A stretch of 64,000 nt of DNA from Dasypus novemcinctus (lineage: Eukaryota; Chordata; Mammalia; Cingulata; Dasypodidae), in contig NC_080679.1 of assembly GCF_030445035.2 (NCBI RefSeq), forward strand, positions 117,711,992 to 117,775,991, written 5' to 3'. Positions 13,441-23,882 of this stretch are shown one piece after another (within the stretch, counting starts at the first letter, position 1; each line of letters opens with the position of its first letter). The position numbers and the translations under genes were made by a program. Under the pieces are notes generated by a model. The model saw only the letters and a list, made by a program, of their open reading frames with translations, searched no databases and was not told where the DNA came from.

Positions 13441-13467
13441 CTAATATTTTCTTCTTTTTTATTGCAG
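13441..13467 (+). promoter_or_regulatory. NCKAP5: Polypyrimidine tract and 3' splice site of the NCKAP5 terminal exon
   Basis: A T-rich run (cttctttttt) leads directly into attgcag, with the AG at 13466-13467. The reading frame is open immediately downstream from the first exon base. Confidence 0.8.
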
Positions 13468-13746
13468 AAATTGAAACAAATTGAAAAAGCACAAGAAGAC
13501 CCTGAGAATAGATTATCTAAAATTTCCCTGGAGTCATTCAATAAATTTAACAGCAATACCATGATTTTAATAGAAAAAGACGACTCTCTGAGCAAGGTTG
13601 CAGGACAAAAAGAAGAAAAAGAAAAAAATGAAGAGGCATCTTTAAGTAGCTCAGATAGACCTGGGGTAGACAATTTGGAATCTTTGAGTGATTCTTTATA
13701 TGACAGTTTCTCTTCCTGTGCAAGTCAGGGTTCAAATGATGTGTAA
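13468..13746 (+). CDS. NCKAP5: Terminal coding exon, probable NCKAP5 (Nck-associated protein 5)
   Basis: The exon starts after the acceptor AG in phase 0 with KLKQIEKAQEDPENRLSK and codes 92 residues before the TAA at 13744. It has a Lys/Glu-rich charged middle (EKDDSL, then KEEKEKNEE) and a serine-rich tail ending SLYDSFSSCASQGSNDV. A similar SDSLYDS-type tail is what I recall for the NCKAP5/NCKAP5L family. The main independent support is context: in mammals NCKAP5 lies immediately upstream of LYPD1 in the same orientation, as here. NCKAP5 is a large cytoplasmic protein related to the microtubule-associated NCKAP5L; its own function is poorly known. The earlier coding exons, including the large central one, are outside the window. 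The exon is intact, with no frameshift or internal stop. I identify the gene from memory and synteny, not by a database match. Confidence 0.8.
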   Translation, partial: KLKQIEKAQEDPENRLSKISLESFNKFNSNTMILIEKDDSLSKVAGQKEEKEKNEEASLSSSDRPGVDNLESLSDSLYDSFSSCASQGSNDV

Positions 13747-14930
13747 AGGACTTTTTTTTTCTTTTTTAGTGAACTGGAAATGGAGCACTTAAGAAACTAA
13801 GGGTGGAGGCGAGGGGTGGGACAGCAACAATAATCTATTGCTACACCAGAGCCTCCATTGATAAATTCACAGCAGGCAACCTACTGGAGCTTATAATACA
13901 GCAATAAAGACAGACCCATTTGTTGTGTTTCATGAGGATTAAAAGTAAACACACCCACGACACAGAAGTCTTAATTTTGCACTTTTTTTGGAATACTTGT
14001 ACAGAAGATGTAAATTTTTTGGAAAAGAGATTATATTTGTAGTAAGAAAAAAATAATAAATGCAGCAATAAATTGAATCACTGCCATGCTCTTGAAATGT
14101 ACTAAGTCAAAGCTGATAATATATTTTTTAAAAATTCCAGCTAAAGTTTTGAAGTTCATTGTCCTAACCCAAAAACAGGGCCTGCCAGAAAACCATAGAA
14201 ATCATCACAATCTCCATCTCACAATCTCAATTTGATATAAATTCTAATTTTAGTGCAATTTCAAAATTGTTGCCACAGAGATTTGGATTCTAGTAATAAG
14301 TGTAATTCTGCTGCTACAGAAAAATGAAAAGGGTACTGGAGTGTGACACACTGATCAGTAAGGATGTATCAGAAGTGGCCTAATTCTATTTCCAGGGCCA
14401 GGTTTCCCCTCCAAACATTTTCTTACATCGTCTTCTACTTAGTGCTTCTCTATGACTCTAAACATTATTTTTTCATTTTTATCTTCCTGCTCTTTTTATT
14501 AAAATCTGGGCAGTCTACAAATGAGAGCCAATTCCTATTTGCAATATTCACTTTTTTAAGAAAGTAAAATAAATGGTTGGTGCTATGAAAATTTCTTACT
14601 TTTTAAAATCCTGTTTTCTACAAAGACTGTTTATATGTAAGGATAAATTCTATTTCAAAGGTTTTGTGTATTTTTTCTAGATGTGAACTATTTATAATTG
14701 CTTTTGTACAGGACCTTGTAAACTAGGCATAATAAATATCTTTAGGATCTATATGGTTACTTTAGCACATACTTGTTCCTTTAAAGAGTATTGTACGATC
14801 AGTGTTATTTGGTTAATTTGTGCAATTTGCTTTATATCGTCTTAACTGAAAATTATGTATTGTTTCACTGTCTTTCTGACTTTAAAAATTCTTTTGTTTC
14901 ATTTCTGAATAAAAGTCTTACCACAACCGC
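13747..14930 (+). other. NCKAP5: 3' untranslated region of NCKAP5
   Basis: AT-rich sequence follows the stop without clear repeats. Candidate poly(A) signals are AATAAA at 14055, 14067, 14731 and 14908. The last lies just before composition shifts toward GC, so the longest 3'UTR would be about 1.18 kb. Alternative shorter ends are possible; which signals are used cannot be told from sequence. Confidence 0.55.
14908..14913 (+). terminator. NCKAP5: Distal poly(A) signal candidate of NCKAP5
   Basis: A canonical AATAAA hexamer, the last one before the GC-rich LYPD1 promoter region apart from one at about 15023. No strong downstream GU-rich element was confirmed. Confidence 0.45.
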
Positions 14931-15360
14931 ACCCTCTGACAGCTTAAAAGAACTTGTCAAAAGCGCTTTTGGCCCAGTTGGTTATTGACTCACACGTGCG
15001 CCAATGATGAATTTCCCAAAGGAATAAACAAACCGGCCCTTTCGCTCCAGAGACAGTAATTCAGCCAATTGTAAGATCACAGTCTGCAGGCGAGAGTAAT
15101 GATCGAAACATTTCAGTTTCCCGGAGGGGTTAACCAACTAGAAATGAAAGGAAGAAGGGAACGGGGTGGTGGTGGTGGGGGGGGGGGGGGTGCCTGAGGC
15201 AGATATGGAATGATCTCTGCAGCAGTGTTAGAAGAGAGACGTTTGTAAGCCCGTTTTCAGACCTGCTCTGCTGGCAGGACGGGGGAAATAAAAAGAACTA
15301 TGCCCCGGCCTGAGACAGCATCCCTCAAGTGGTGGCCGGAGGGGCAAAGCAAGCATATTT
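14931..15360. promoter_or_regulatory. NCKAP5-LYPD1 intergenic region
   Basis: This short spacer holds two CCAAT-type boxes (gccaatgatg at about 15000 and agccaattg at about 15064), a TTTCAGTTTC motif at 15111-15120 whose complement is GAAACTGAAA, and a run of about 14 G at 15177-15190 after three TGG repeats. It sits directly upstream of the CpG island and is a candidate distal part of the LYPD1 promoter. Confidence 0.4.
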
Positions 15361-16434
15361 TCACAGAAATGGACGCCCCCTAGGGACTTGAGGGAAGGAG
15401 TGGGACCGCGCGGGATTGGGGGCGGGGGCACCAAAGCGCTCGGGCCCGGGAAGCAGGCTCCGGTGCCACCTGCTGCAAGCTGGGCGAGGAAAGCGAGCCT
15501 GGCCGTGGCGTCTCCGGAGGCCACAAGGTGGGTCCCTACTACTTGGCCGAGGGAAGGCGAACTGGGCGCCGGGGGTGGTTGGGTGAGAACGTACGGAAGA
15601 CAAGCGGAGTCCCCCGCTGGCCCCCTGCGGGAAAGCACGCGGGAATGCACGCTAATAAACCAAGGGCTTTGGACTGAGCTGAATGCAGCTACCCGGGCTT
15701 TCAGAGGGAGGGAATGGAGGAAAGCAACCCCCTCCCTTCTTCACCCAGAGGTGCTTTCTGGTGGGAGCTCGCGCCTGATACCTCAGGGACGGCCCCCTCC
15801 TAGGCCAGGCGACCACGATGGCTGTCAACGTCCCCTCCGGCTGTGCGCGCAGGCGGGTGAGGGGAGGGCGGCCGGGAGCCCTTGAGCCGCGCGGAGCAGG
15901 ATTCCACCACAGCGCCGGTCCCCCCCACTTCCTCCCGCGGGTGGCGGAGACTAAGCGGGTAATAAACGAGGGGCTTCTCGGAGCACGAGGGGGCGTGGCT
16001 GCACCGGACGCCCGGGGAGTCTGCGAGTGCGCAACTTTGGCGGCTCGCCGCAGCGCGGCCCCTTCCGCCAGACTTCGCGCGAGCCCGGCTCCCGCTGCCC
16101 GCCGCGCTGCAGCCCCTGCTAGGTGAGCCGGCCCCGGCGTCCGGGGTGCCGAACAGACCCCGGGAGCGCAGAGGACGCGTGGAGCGCATCCCTGCGCCAT
16201 CGCCTCACGGGTTCCCCAGCCCGTGGCCGGCGGGTCGCCGCAGCACCTGCTGCTTCCTCCCCACTGCTCCCCCAACCCGCAGCCTCCTACCCACTGAAAA
16301 CGGTACCCCCTCCGGCGCCCCTTTCCCGGGGACGTGCGGAGGGGGGAGAAGAGGGCTGCAGGAAGGGGGTGGGGACGTGGAGAGATGGTCCCAGCCTTCT
16401 CCACCCGCCACCCCCGCCCCAACTCGGCAGCCGT

Positions 16435-16440
16435 CACGTG
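16435..16440. promoter_or_regulatory. LYPD1: Palindromic E-box CACGTG in the LYPD1 promoter/5'UTR
   Basis: A perfect CACGTG (context gccgtcacgtggtg) lies 339 bp upstream of the ATG. This is the core for USF/MYC-class bHLH-ZIP factors; occupancy is inference. Confidence 0.4.
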
Positions 16441-16778
16441 GTGCCTGGAGTGGGAGGGGGGGGAAAGAGGCGAGACTTTTTTGGGTGCGAGGGATCGCCA
16501 GTAGTTGCCTTCAGTCTCAGCGGCCAACTCCGGAGGCGCTGCGCTCGGCCCGGGAGCAGAGGAGACGAGCGGCGACCCGCGGCCGGGAGCCCGGGCGCGG
16601 GCGATGCGGGCGCCGCCGGCGGCACCTGCGGCTCCGCTCGGCAGCGGCGGTCGCCTCGGCGGCGGCAGCGCGGGCCCCAGCAGCCCAGGCAGCCACAGCC
16701 GCTGTGGCCCGGGCAGGCTCCGCCACGACCGCAGCGTCTGATGCGCCTGCCCGCTCCCGGCCCCGCGGCTCCGGGAGG

Positions 16779-16830
16779 ATGTGGGTCCTCGGCATCGCGG
16801 CAACTTTTTGCGGATTGTTCTTGCTTCCAG
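16779..16830 (+). CDS. LYPD1: LYPD1 coding exon 1 (signal peptide)
   Basis: From ATG at 16779, with A at -3, the exon codes MWVLGIAATFCGLFLLPG, with the final glycine codon split by the intron (phase 1). A consensus donor, GTAAG, begins at 16831. This is a classic signal peptide: a short start, a hydrophobic core and a small-residue end. It matches the LYPD1/Lynx2 N-terminus as I remember it. LYPD1 is a GPI-anchored Ly6/uPAR protein that binds neuronal nicotinic acetylcholine receptors at the cell surface and dampens their response; roles in anxiety-related behaviour and angiogenesis have been reported. The frame is also open for 633 bp upstream to an ATG at 16146, but that part is low-complexity Arg/Pro/Ala sequence in the CpG island, so the signal-peptide ATG is preferred. 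Splicing to 18096 keeps frame. Confidence 0.93.
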
Positions 16831-18095
16831 GTAAGACGAAGCGAACGGCAGTCGGGCCGGACGCGCACCGCCGTCTACCCGCCGGCCCCCTCCCCGGGGC
16901 GCCCTCATCGGGACCCGGCGCTTAGCTGGGGTGACCCAGCGAGAGTTTGGTAGCGGCGGCGGCTGGTGCTCAGAGGCGCTCAACTCCATTTGTCTGCAAG
17001 TACCGCGTCGCAGAAAGAGAGCGGGTTTTTTTGCGGACTCCGGCTGCGGCTCGCGCGTCGGGAGGCGAGGCTGGGCTAGGAAGGAGGGAGGCGAGCCGTG
17101 CTGGAGCTTCGCGGGGAAAGAGAGGGCGACCCACTGACCCCCGCTAAGTTTTCGGACGTCTTTGACGACCCGTGGGAACCGCGCCGCCGGCAGAAGAGCG
17201 TTGCGCTGGGCAGCCTGCCTCCGGGGCGCACCCTGGCTACCCTTGTTTGCTGTGCTCCGAGGGCGACCGTAGTGGGGCTGGGAGAGGGGCGCTCCGGAGT
17301 TGCTCTGCCACGGCCGGGTGGGTGACGCGTCTAGACAGAAGCTCGGAGCAGGCAGGCTGGCGCGATGACAGCTGCAAACGTCTCGCTCCCTCTCTCCAGT
17401 TCGCCGACCGAGCTCTGAAGACCTGGGACCTCCTCGGCGGACCCTGGTCAATCAGTTGCCCTGAGAGCTGGAGGCTCGGGGAAAGGGGATGCGGTGTCCG
17501 AGCGCGGGGTGAGCGCACGCTCGTGCCCCCTCTCATCCGCCGCGACCACCGCACCGGAGCTCGGCCGAGGGACTTGGGGCGTAGCAGCACTTGGCGTCCG
17601 GAGCCTCGGAGCCACTGCACAAGAACGCCGACTTCAAAAATTAAATAAATACAACACAAAAGGCGTCTGCGAATGCAATGGTGAAAGATGCCAAAATAGT
17701 AATTAAGTAATTTGTAACCGATTAGCAATTAGGCAAATCCTTTGGCATAGTCTGCAGCTGACGCACGTTTCTGAGCGACCTCGCTCGCGGGGTTGTATCC
17801 TCCTCTTAACTTCCTTGGTGAAAGGCAGAGGGTGGTGTGGCTTGAGCCTGTTGTTTCTGGAGCAGTGGCCCGGGCTTCGCGGGCAGAATTCCCACTTCAT
17901 CCTGTGGGACCCTGGGTGCCGCGCCGCCCCCTGCCGGCTTCAGCCACATCCGGCCCTAATTCGGAAACCCAGAAGTCGGGAGCCCCAGACATCCCAGACC
18001 CCGGGAGCGACGGCTGGTTGGCACAGAAAAGGGTCGAGGTTTCGGGGCTGGGCTCTGTGGCAGCCGATCTAAACCCGACCGCATCTGTCCCGCAG
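16831..18095 (+). other. LYPD1: LYPD1 intron 1
   Basis: The intron starts GTAAGACG and ends tgtcccgcag, length 1265 bp. Its first 800 bp continue the CpG island. An AT-rich unique segment near 17640-17740 (aattaagtaatttgtaaccg) interrupts the GC-rich sequence. No repeat was recognised. Confidence 0.88.
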
Positions 18096-18233
18096 GCTTT
18101 GCGCTGCAAATCCAGTGTTACCAGTGTGAAGAATTCCAGCTGAACAACGACTGCTCCTCCCCCGAATTCATTGTGAATTGCACGGTGAACGTTCAAGACA
18201 TGTGTCAGAAAGAAGTGATGGAGCAAAGTGCTG
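18096..18233 (+). CDS. LYPD1: LYPD1 coding exon 2 (N-terminal part of the Ly6/uPAR domain)
   Basis: This 138-bp exon is flanked by cag before 18096 and GTAAG from 18234, both phase 1. It continues the protein with FALQIQCYQCEEFQLNNDC and ends KEVMEQSA plus a split glycine codon (residues 19-64). The LQCYQC-type opening and the cysteines at residues 25, 28, 37, 46 and 54 are the start of a three-finger Ly6 domain. An N-glycosylation sequon NCT lies at residue 45. The sequence appears identical to human LYPD1 as I remember it. The remaining cysteines and the GPI-anchor signal are coded by a later exon not found here. No lesion is seen. The short exon and its conservation make the gene call strong. 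Confidence 0.95.
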
Positions 18234-19322
18234 GTAAGAGAGGCTGGCAGCCCTCCCCATCCCATCCACAGACAGACGGGGGTGGGGGCGGCAGTTAGAG
18301 GGAGGGGGTCGTTAAATTACAGGACCAGGGACTGATTGATTTAAAGCACACACATTGGGTATCACAGATTTATTTGTAAAGTGCTGGGAAAAACAGAGTT
18401 CCAAGTTACTTTAATCTCCTTAATTACCAAGGTGTCTCCCAAAGGCCCTGGGGAGGGAAGTGCATTTAAATTGGTGGTCTCCCTCTCTTTACTCCCCCAC
18501 CTCCCTATGTATGTTAAAAGCGGGGTGGGTAGGCTAGAAAATATGTGGCTAAACAGCCCCAACCTGGGCAACTAGACAGGACCCTGTGAGCCATGTCAGC
18601 CTGAAATACGAAGCTAGTTGAAGTTCCCACAGGTCAGAGCTTGAAAAATGTGTCTTGCCATAGAGCCATGCCATATTTCTTTGAAGAACACTACAGGGTC
18701 TTTATTTAATATTGGGACTAATGCATCAAATTCCAGGCACAAATTTGCCAAGATCTTTCAAAGGACTGCAGTTGCCAGCCCCACCAACTTAGCAGCTGAT
18801 CGGCTGCTGGAGAGGGCCTCCGCGTTCCAGAAGGGGAGAAGGGGATCCTGCTGGAACAGCCACCACTCAGTTCAGCTGAGCAGGGTCCTCTCATTGAGAT
18901 GGAACTCCCCACACTCCCCTCCCTGCAAATAATCAATCAGAAATCAGAGTTCCCTAAAGTACAGCTGGGACTTCTGCGGGAATGGGTGGTGCTGTAGTGT
19001 CAATTCCAAGGTCAGACCCAGAAACAGAGACTGTGCCATTTTAAGGATGGTAAAAAGATGGGAAGTAGAATCAAGTGGTGAATAGTAATGAACCAAAGCC
19101 CTGCTCCTCTTTAATTTGGTAAACTGCTCAAGACCCCAGTAATGTAATAAGGAGAACTGTTATATGATTCCCTTAACCCACTGGCAAAGTAATGCAAGGG
19201 CTCTAGTTTTAAGGCCACCCCTGGAAAAGTAGTTTCTTCTCAGGGAAGGGCCTGGAAATGCCTGGTTGTCAACCTCATGGTTATTTGAGGAGCAGATGGT
19301 AGCTCTGCTGTGCTGTGGTGGG
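18234..19322. other. Single-copy start of LYPD1 intron 2
   Basis: No repeat or gene is recognised between the exon 2 donor and the retroposon insertion at about 19334. Confidence 0.4.
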
Positions 19323-19333
19323 TGTGCACATGG

Positions 19334-19764
19334 TTTTTTTTTTTTTTTTTTTTTTAATTTTTTTATTTTTTATTGACTTTGTAATAATACCACATTAAAA
19401 ATATATATGTGAGGTCCCATTCAACCCCACCCCCCCACCCCCTCCCCCCCCCCAACAACACCCGCTCCCATCATCATGACACATCCACTGGATTTGGCAA
19501 GTACATCTCTGGGCACCTCTGCACCCCATATACATTGGTTCACATCAGGGCCCATACTCTCCTCCACTCCATCAAGTAGGCCCTGCGAGGATTCACAATG
19601 TCCGGTGACTACCCCTGAAGCACCATCCAGGGCAGCTCCACGTCCCGAAGACGCCTCCACCTCCCATCTCCTCCTGCCTTTCCCCACACCCTTTGTCCAT
19701 TATGTCCCCTTTTCCCAATCCAATGCCACCTCTTCTATGTGGACACTGGATTGGTTGTGTCCAT
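19334..19764 (-). mobile_element. Family A retroposon, copy 1 (A1 type)
   Basis: A poly(T) run at about 19334-19356 marks the A-tail of a minus-strand insert. Target duplication tgtgcacatgg is seen at 19323-19333 and again at 19765-19775, both followed by tttt. The insert aligns by eye with the copies at 58.2-58.5 kb and 59.6-59.9 kb through shared blocks such as atcatcatgacacatccac and gaggattcacaatgtccgg. An internal deletion joins atgccacct to the tggacactggattgg block. It is about 430 bp and therefore a 5'-truncated copy. Confidence 0.8.
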
Positions 19765-19775
19765 TGTGCACATGG

Positions 19776-22700
19776 TTTTAAAGTCGCTGCTCCCTATAGA
19801 CCCTCATCAGCCTCGTTTTGGATTCCTTCGCCAAAATCTCTCCTCTGGGAAGTCTGAGATGTAATTGCTCTCAGGAGAATCTTGTCCCAAGCAAAGCTGC
19901 ACGTGCTGTTTTGTCATATTGGATGTGGACTATTAAAAAAAAAAGTGACGATTCTTCAGCTAAGTTTGAGGTGGATGGTTTTGACCATCTATTTCTACTG
20001 GTGTTTCACTGCTGAGCAAAAATCTACTGCTCTGGTACCAGAGCAACTGCTTTGATTTTAGTCAGTCGTTCTTAAGACTTTGTTACTTGCAAACATGTAC
20101 AGTTTTCTTCCAGGCAGTAGTTTAGAGTCAGGCAAAATGCGGATGTACTCTGAACACACTGGAAACTTCTTCAGCATCCTCTAGGAAGTCGCTAACCTGG
20201 CTATGATGGTTTTTTTTAATCTGGAATATGGTTGAGATGAGAAAAGAATGTTGAACAGAATTACAGCCAGAAGAGATATCCTTTTTCTGAGAGACATTTC
20301 TTCTTCTCTAAAAGTGTATCTGAGATGAATACCTCACACTCCATTTTCTAAGTGCTGTTTTCCATCTTGCTTTAGTCCCGCCTCCAACCTACGCTGTAGG
20401 ACTGCCAGGGCAAGCATTATAACTCCAGTTTTGTCTACAGAAAGCTGGAGCACAGAGAATCCTTAAGCACCTGGCTTGGGTTGTGCATTTTCTATTAGCT
20501 CCATCAAGGTGGGAACCTCTCTCAGATCTGGGCCCCTTTGACCCCATGGCAAAGGTCAAAAGGTAGAGAGATGCTGCAGTAGTAGGACAGTAATCTCAAC
20601 TATGCAGTTTAAGAAACAGAAACGTAAGTTGGTGGACTTAAATGAGAGCAGGAAGCTTGTCTGAATGTGTGCTTAGAGAAGCAGGACATTCGAATTTAGC
20701 CTCTATTCTGTAGAAATCAGCCAAATGCATTTGTTACTTGCATTGAAAGAGCAATGGTGGAGGAGGGGGGAGCTGATACTTCCAAGTCTTTTGCGATGCC
20801 ATCTCCATATAATTAAGAGACCAGGCAATTTAAATGACAAATTACTGTCCTTGTTGGCAAGGATGGAGGGTAAGCCTAAAACTGATTGTGAATGACCACA
20901 ATGTGGTAATAATCATCAGAGTAATTAGAGTAGCTTCTGTCCCGTGCCCTTAGGCATCTGATAGTACTCCTACTTTTGAATGAAATCTGGTGACTTCCTA
21001 TGCTATGTCCCTGCCACGAGCATTTAAATCCATTGCCAGGTCACCTTCTCCACCCTGGAGAAGCTAAGGTTGATGAATGATATTATTAGAAATCAAAGTC
21101 AGAATTTTTTTTTCAAGTTTCATCAATAATGTATGTTCTGAGACTATTGAGAGGACCCAGTGACTCTTAGTTACGGATGCACAACAAAATCCCCAAGTCC
21201 ACATAACCAGCCCAGCCCTTGAAGCCCATTCAGGCAAGTCTGGGGTCTCAGGGCTGGCCCTGGGGGTTTTATCAAGCTTCCCCAAGATGCTCAAAGTTAA
21301 GGACAGCTGATCTGCTTCAAACTTTCTGTGTCCAGAAAAGTTAAATGGCTGATCCAAAGCCATCAGCCAACTGTTATTAAAAGGCACTTGAAGCCTGCTG
21401 CCAGGCAAGTGCCTTCTATAGTAAAATACACTGCCAGGTTAGTCAGAAGAGATGACCCAGGCGAATTTCTGAGGACTTGGACAATTTTAATATCCACCAA
21501 GTTCATCTGACAGGCTGAGTGGACTAAGGTTGAGTGGGTGGACAGGGAAGTGGATGCTGGAAGAGTATGAGCCAGCCAGATTTTCAAAGTTTGAGTGCTA
21601 TGTGGACTGGCATTTTTCATAGGTATAGAAAAACCAAGGCTTTATACAGATTAAGATATTTTAATGAACCAAGCAAGTCTGACATTAAGCAGTAATGAAA
21701 GGCCTTCTCGTTCTCAGAATACCAGCCAATGCAATATGCCCAGGCCTTCAGTTACTCCTTTCTGGATTAAGTTTGCAAGCTCAGCGCTTATGAATGTTGA
21801 GGCAGGTGCATTTAATTTTCAATCGGAAGTACATTTAAAATTAACCTTTACCGATTCCCCAGAGTGGCATTCCTATTAGATGCTGAGATTATTTTCCACT
21901 GCTTCCTCCCCCCTTCATCATTTCTGGAGTAATAAGGCACAGGCAGTGGGGAAGGGGAGGTTTGGTTCAGCTTCTTTCAAGGTCCTTACTAATTGATATT
22001 TAAATGTTTGCATAATGAATGACTTGTTCTCCCATCGTTTGCACTTCCTGAGTTAGGGTCCACTTAGCAGCACCCGTTATAATGACATTTCCTTTGCTCT
22101 TACTTATCACTGCAAACTGCAAAATATTTCAAATATTGATTTTCATTTCTGAATTGAACTCCGCCCCCAGTCCAAATTTTTAAATCAGGGTATAAAGAAT
22201 GTGGATTTGCATTTGTTTGACAGTGCAATCTTGTAATTAGAGTTTTTCCTCTTGACTAGATACAGTGAAAGGGGCATAATTTAATTTTTATAGACTAGCC
22301 AATTTCTTCCCTTAGTAAAATATAGCTCTGTCAGTGAGCAAAATGTTACAGGTTCTCCTAAACCTTATTTAAAAGTTAAATGCACTATATTGAGAGAAAG
22401 TTCCTGGTCTGAATCAGTAACCTAATCGATCTCTTCACCCATCCTTTGCAACATACATTAATCTATTTGTCTGTTTTGCAATATAGGAATTACTGATTTA
22501 CATGCCATGTTGCCTCCATATTATAGTTGTATAAGTAATGGCTCTTTTCTGTTTGGATTAGTTAGTGCTCCTTAAATTGGTTCAGGGATGGCCTAGTGCC
22601 TTGGGTGGGTTCATTTTATGTGTTCTTTTTTCATGAGCTAAATAAAGGATCACAAGTGAGGACTTGACTTCCCTAAAATAATCCACCATCCTCTCTTCAT

Positions 22701-23590
22701 AAGCAAGAATGAAAAGTTTAACCATAGTTTAAGTTTTGTTAAATCCTTGCTTAATTTCACTAAGTTTTAAAATAGTAGGCTCTAGTTTGTGCTTCCAGTG
22801 GGCTTAGTGGGAAGGAGGGCCAGTTCTTAACCGACATTAAAGCATGCCCCTTTTATGCCTGGGTTCTTTTATTTAAGCTGCACACACACACACTTGTGAA
22901 CATATTTCTTGTAAAAAAAAAAAAAAAATGAAAGTATTAGGGCCTCCATCGTCACACGTGTTCAGATTGCAGAGTGCTTGATCCATGCCAGGTTGTGAGC
23001 ATGAAGACATTTTCCAACATGTCTTTCCTGAACAGCTTCGTTAGGGGTACGAGTGACAATCTTAATGTGCTCATGTCCCCATCTTTCCCACATCTTTCCA
23101 ACTTCCGAGTCCCTTTACGGTGCTTCCCTGTTAGACATCCCGCCTCTCATCCTTACTTCCTCACCCTCAAGCGCTTTCGAATCAATCACAGGGGCTGCAG
23201 GATATGCTCTAAATATAAAGGGGGGGAGGATCACCGTATTTTAACTTCAGCAAAGGAGACTTCACTAGGTTAAAAAATTTTCTAATTAATGAAAAAGATT
23301 CAGATGTCAAGAAAGACACATCCTCATATATTAATGCCAGCCCTGCTAAAAAGGCTTCCATGCAACTTCAATAAAGTTATGAATTACACAGGAAGAGGTT
23401 CTGTGCAATGAACGTCAATATCACTATCTCCTTTCTGGCGTGACACTGAAAACAGTTTTCTCTTCGGGGCAAGACATTTGGCTAATCAGTTTGCTCACTT
23501 AGTTCTTGAGAAGCATCCGTCTTTCTTTGTGGCTGGTATAGCTGGCTTCTGCGTAAGTATTCAGAGAGTGAATAGCAAATGCCTTTAGTC
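19776..23590. other. Single-copy intronic block
   Basis: No gene or confident repeat. About 21640-22030 and 22080-22560 are AT-rich, non-repetitive and contain homeodomain-like TAAT cores, so they are candidate conserved noncoding sequence. A short (CA)n tract is at about 22882-22894, with an A-run at about 22913-22928. Confidence 0.4.
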
Positions 23591-23818
23591 CAGGTGTTCT
23601 TAACCTTTTTTGTTCCACAGATCCCTTTGCCAGTCAGGTGAAATGAATACTACTGTAATTTATTGCATATATTCATAAGTGAAGGAAATGCTAGATTTCA
23701 GTTAGAGGCCAGAGAAAATAAAGAGAAGTTGAGTTTTTTCAATTCAAGCTCACGGACTCCCTGCAATCTTTCCACAGACCCCTTGGGACCCTCTCCTTGA
23801 GGGTCTGTGGACCCCTTG
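23591..23818 (+). mobile_element. hAT-type nonautonomous DNA transposon, copy 1
   Basis: The element opens caggtgttcttaacctttt and closes near gtctgtggaccccttg, forming the inverted ends of a hAT element. An 8-bp target duplication is ctttagtc at 23583-23590 and ttttagtc at 23819-23826. It shares its ttaaccttttttgttccac block with the element at 24725, so the two belong to the same family. The family name is not certain. Confidence 0.75.
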
Positions 23819-23859
23819 TTTTAGTCACTCAGACTCTCCAGTAAGTAGAGAAGTGGAGC

Positions 23860-23882
23860 TTTCTTTCTTTTTTTTTTTTTTT
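23860..23882. repeat. T-rich simple repeat
   Basis: A (TTTC)n lead-in and a run of about 18 T. Confidence 0.7.

Larger units (their letters stand above)
1..13467 (+). other. NCKAP5: Last intron of NCKAP5 (3' portion)
   Basis: The whole stretch lies upstream of the acceptor of the terminal coding exon at 13468, so it is read as intron. I see no further coding exon with convincing splice sites, but a very short exon could escape notice. Recognisable contents are old MIR and L2 fragments, one MER5A element, one MaLR-type LTR and a few microsatellites, each listed separately. No young L1 or DAS SINE is present. The intronic reading depends on the NCKAP5 call for the exon; a conserved exon inside it would change the boundaries but not the gene assignment. 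Confidence 0.7.
15361..17620. promoter_or_regulatory. LYPD1: CpG island over the LYPD1 promoter and exon 1
   Basis: GC content and CpG frequency rise sharply relative to both flanks, with dense CGs in the sequence as read. It includes GC-box-like sequences (ggggcgtggc near 15990 and cacccccgcccc near 16409) and an E-box CACGTG at 16435-16440. No TATA box is evident at a sensible distance from the start codon, so initiation is probably dispersed. Exact transcription start sites are not determinable here. Confidence 0.85.

Noticed and set aside
16146..16778. In-frame upstream extension of LYPD1 from an ATG at 16146, adding 211 residues
   Set aside because: The added sequence is low-complexity Arg/Pro/Ala-rich and lies in the CpG island. 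The downstream ATG starts a textbook signal peptide that matches the known protein.
15388..17728. Several 60-280-codon frames on both strands around the CpG island
   Set aside because: Stop codons are rare in very GC-rich DNA. Apart from LYPD1 exon 1, none has splice, domain or composition support.
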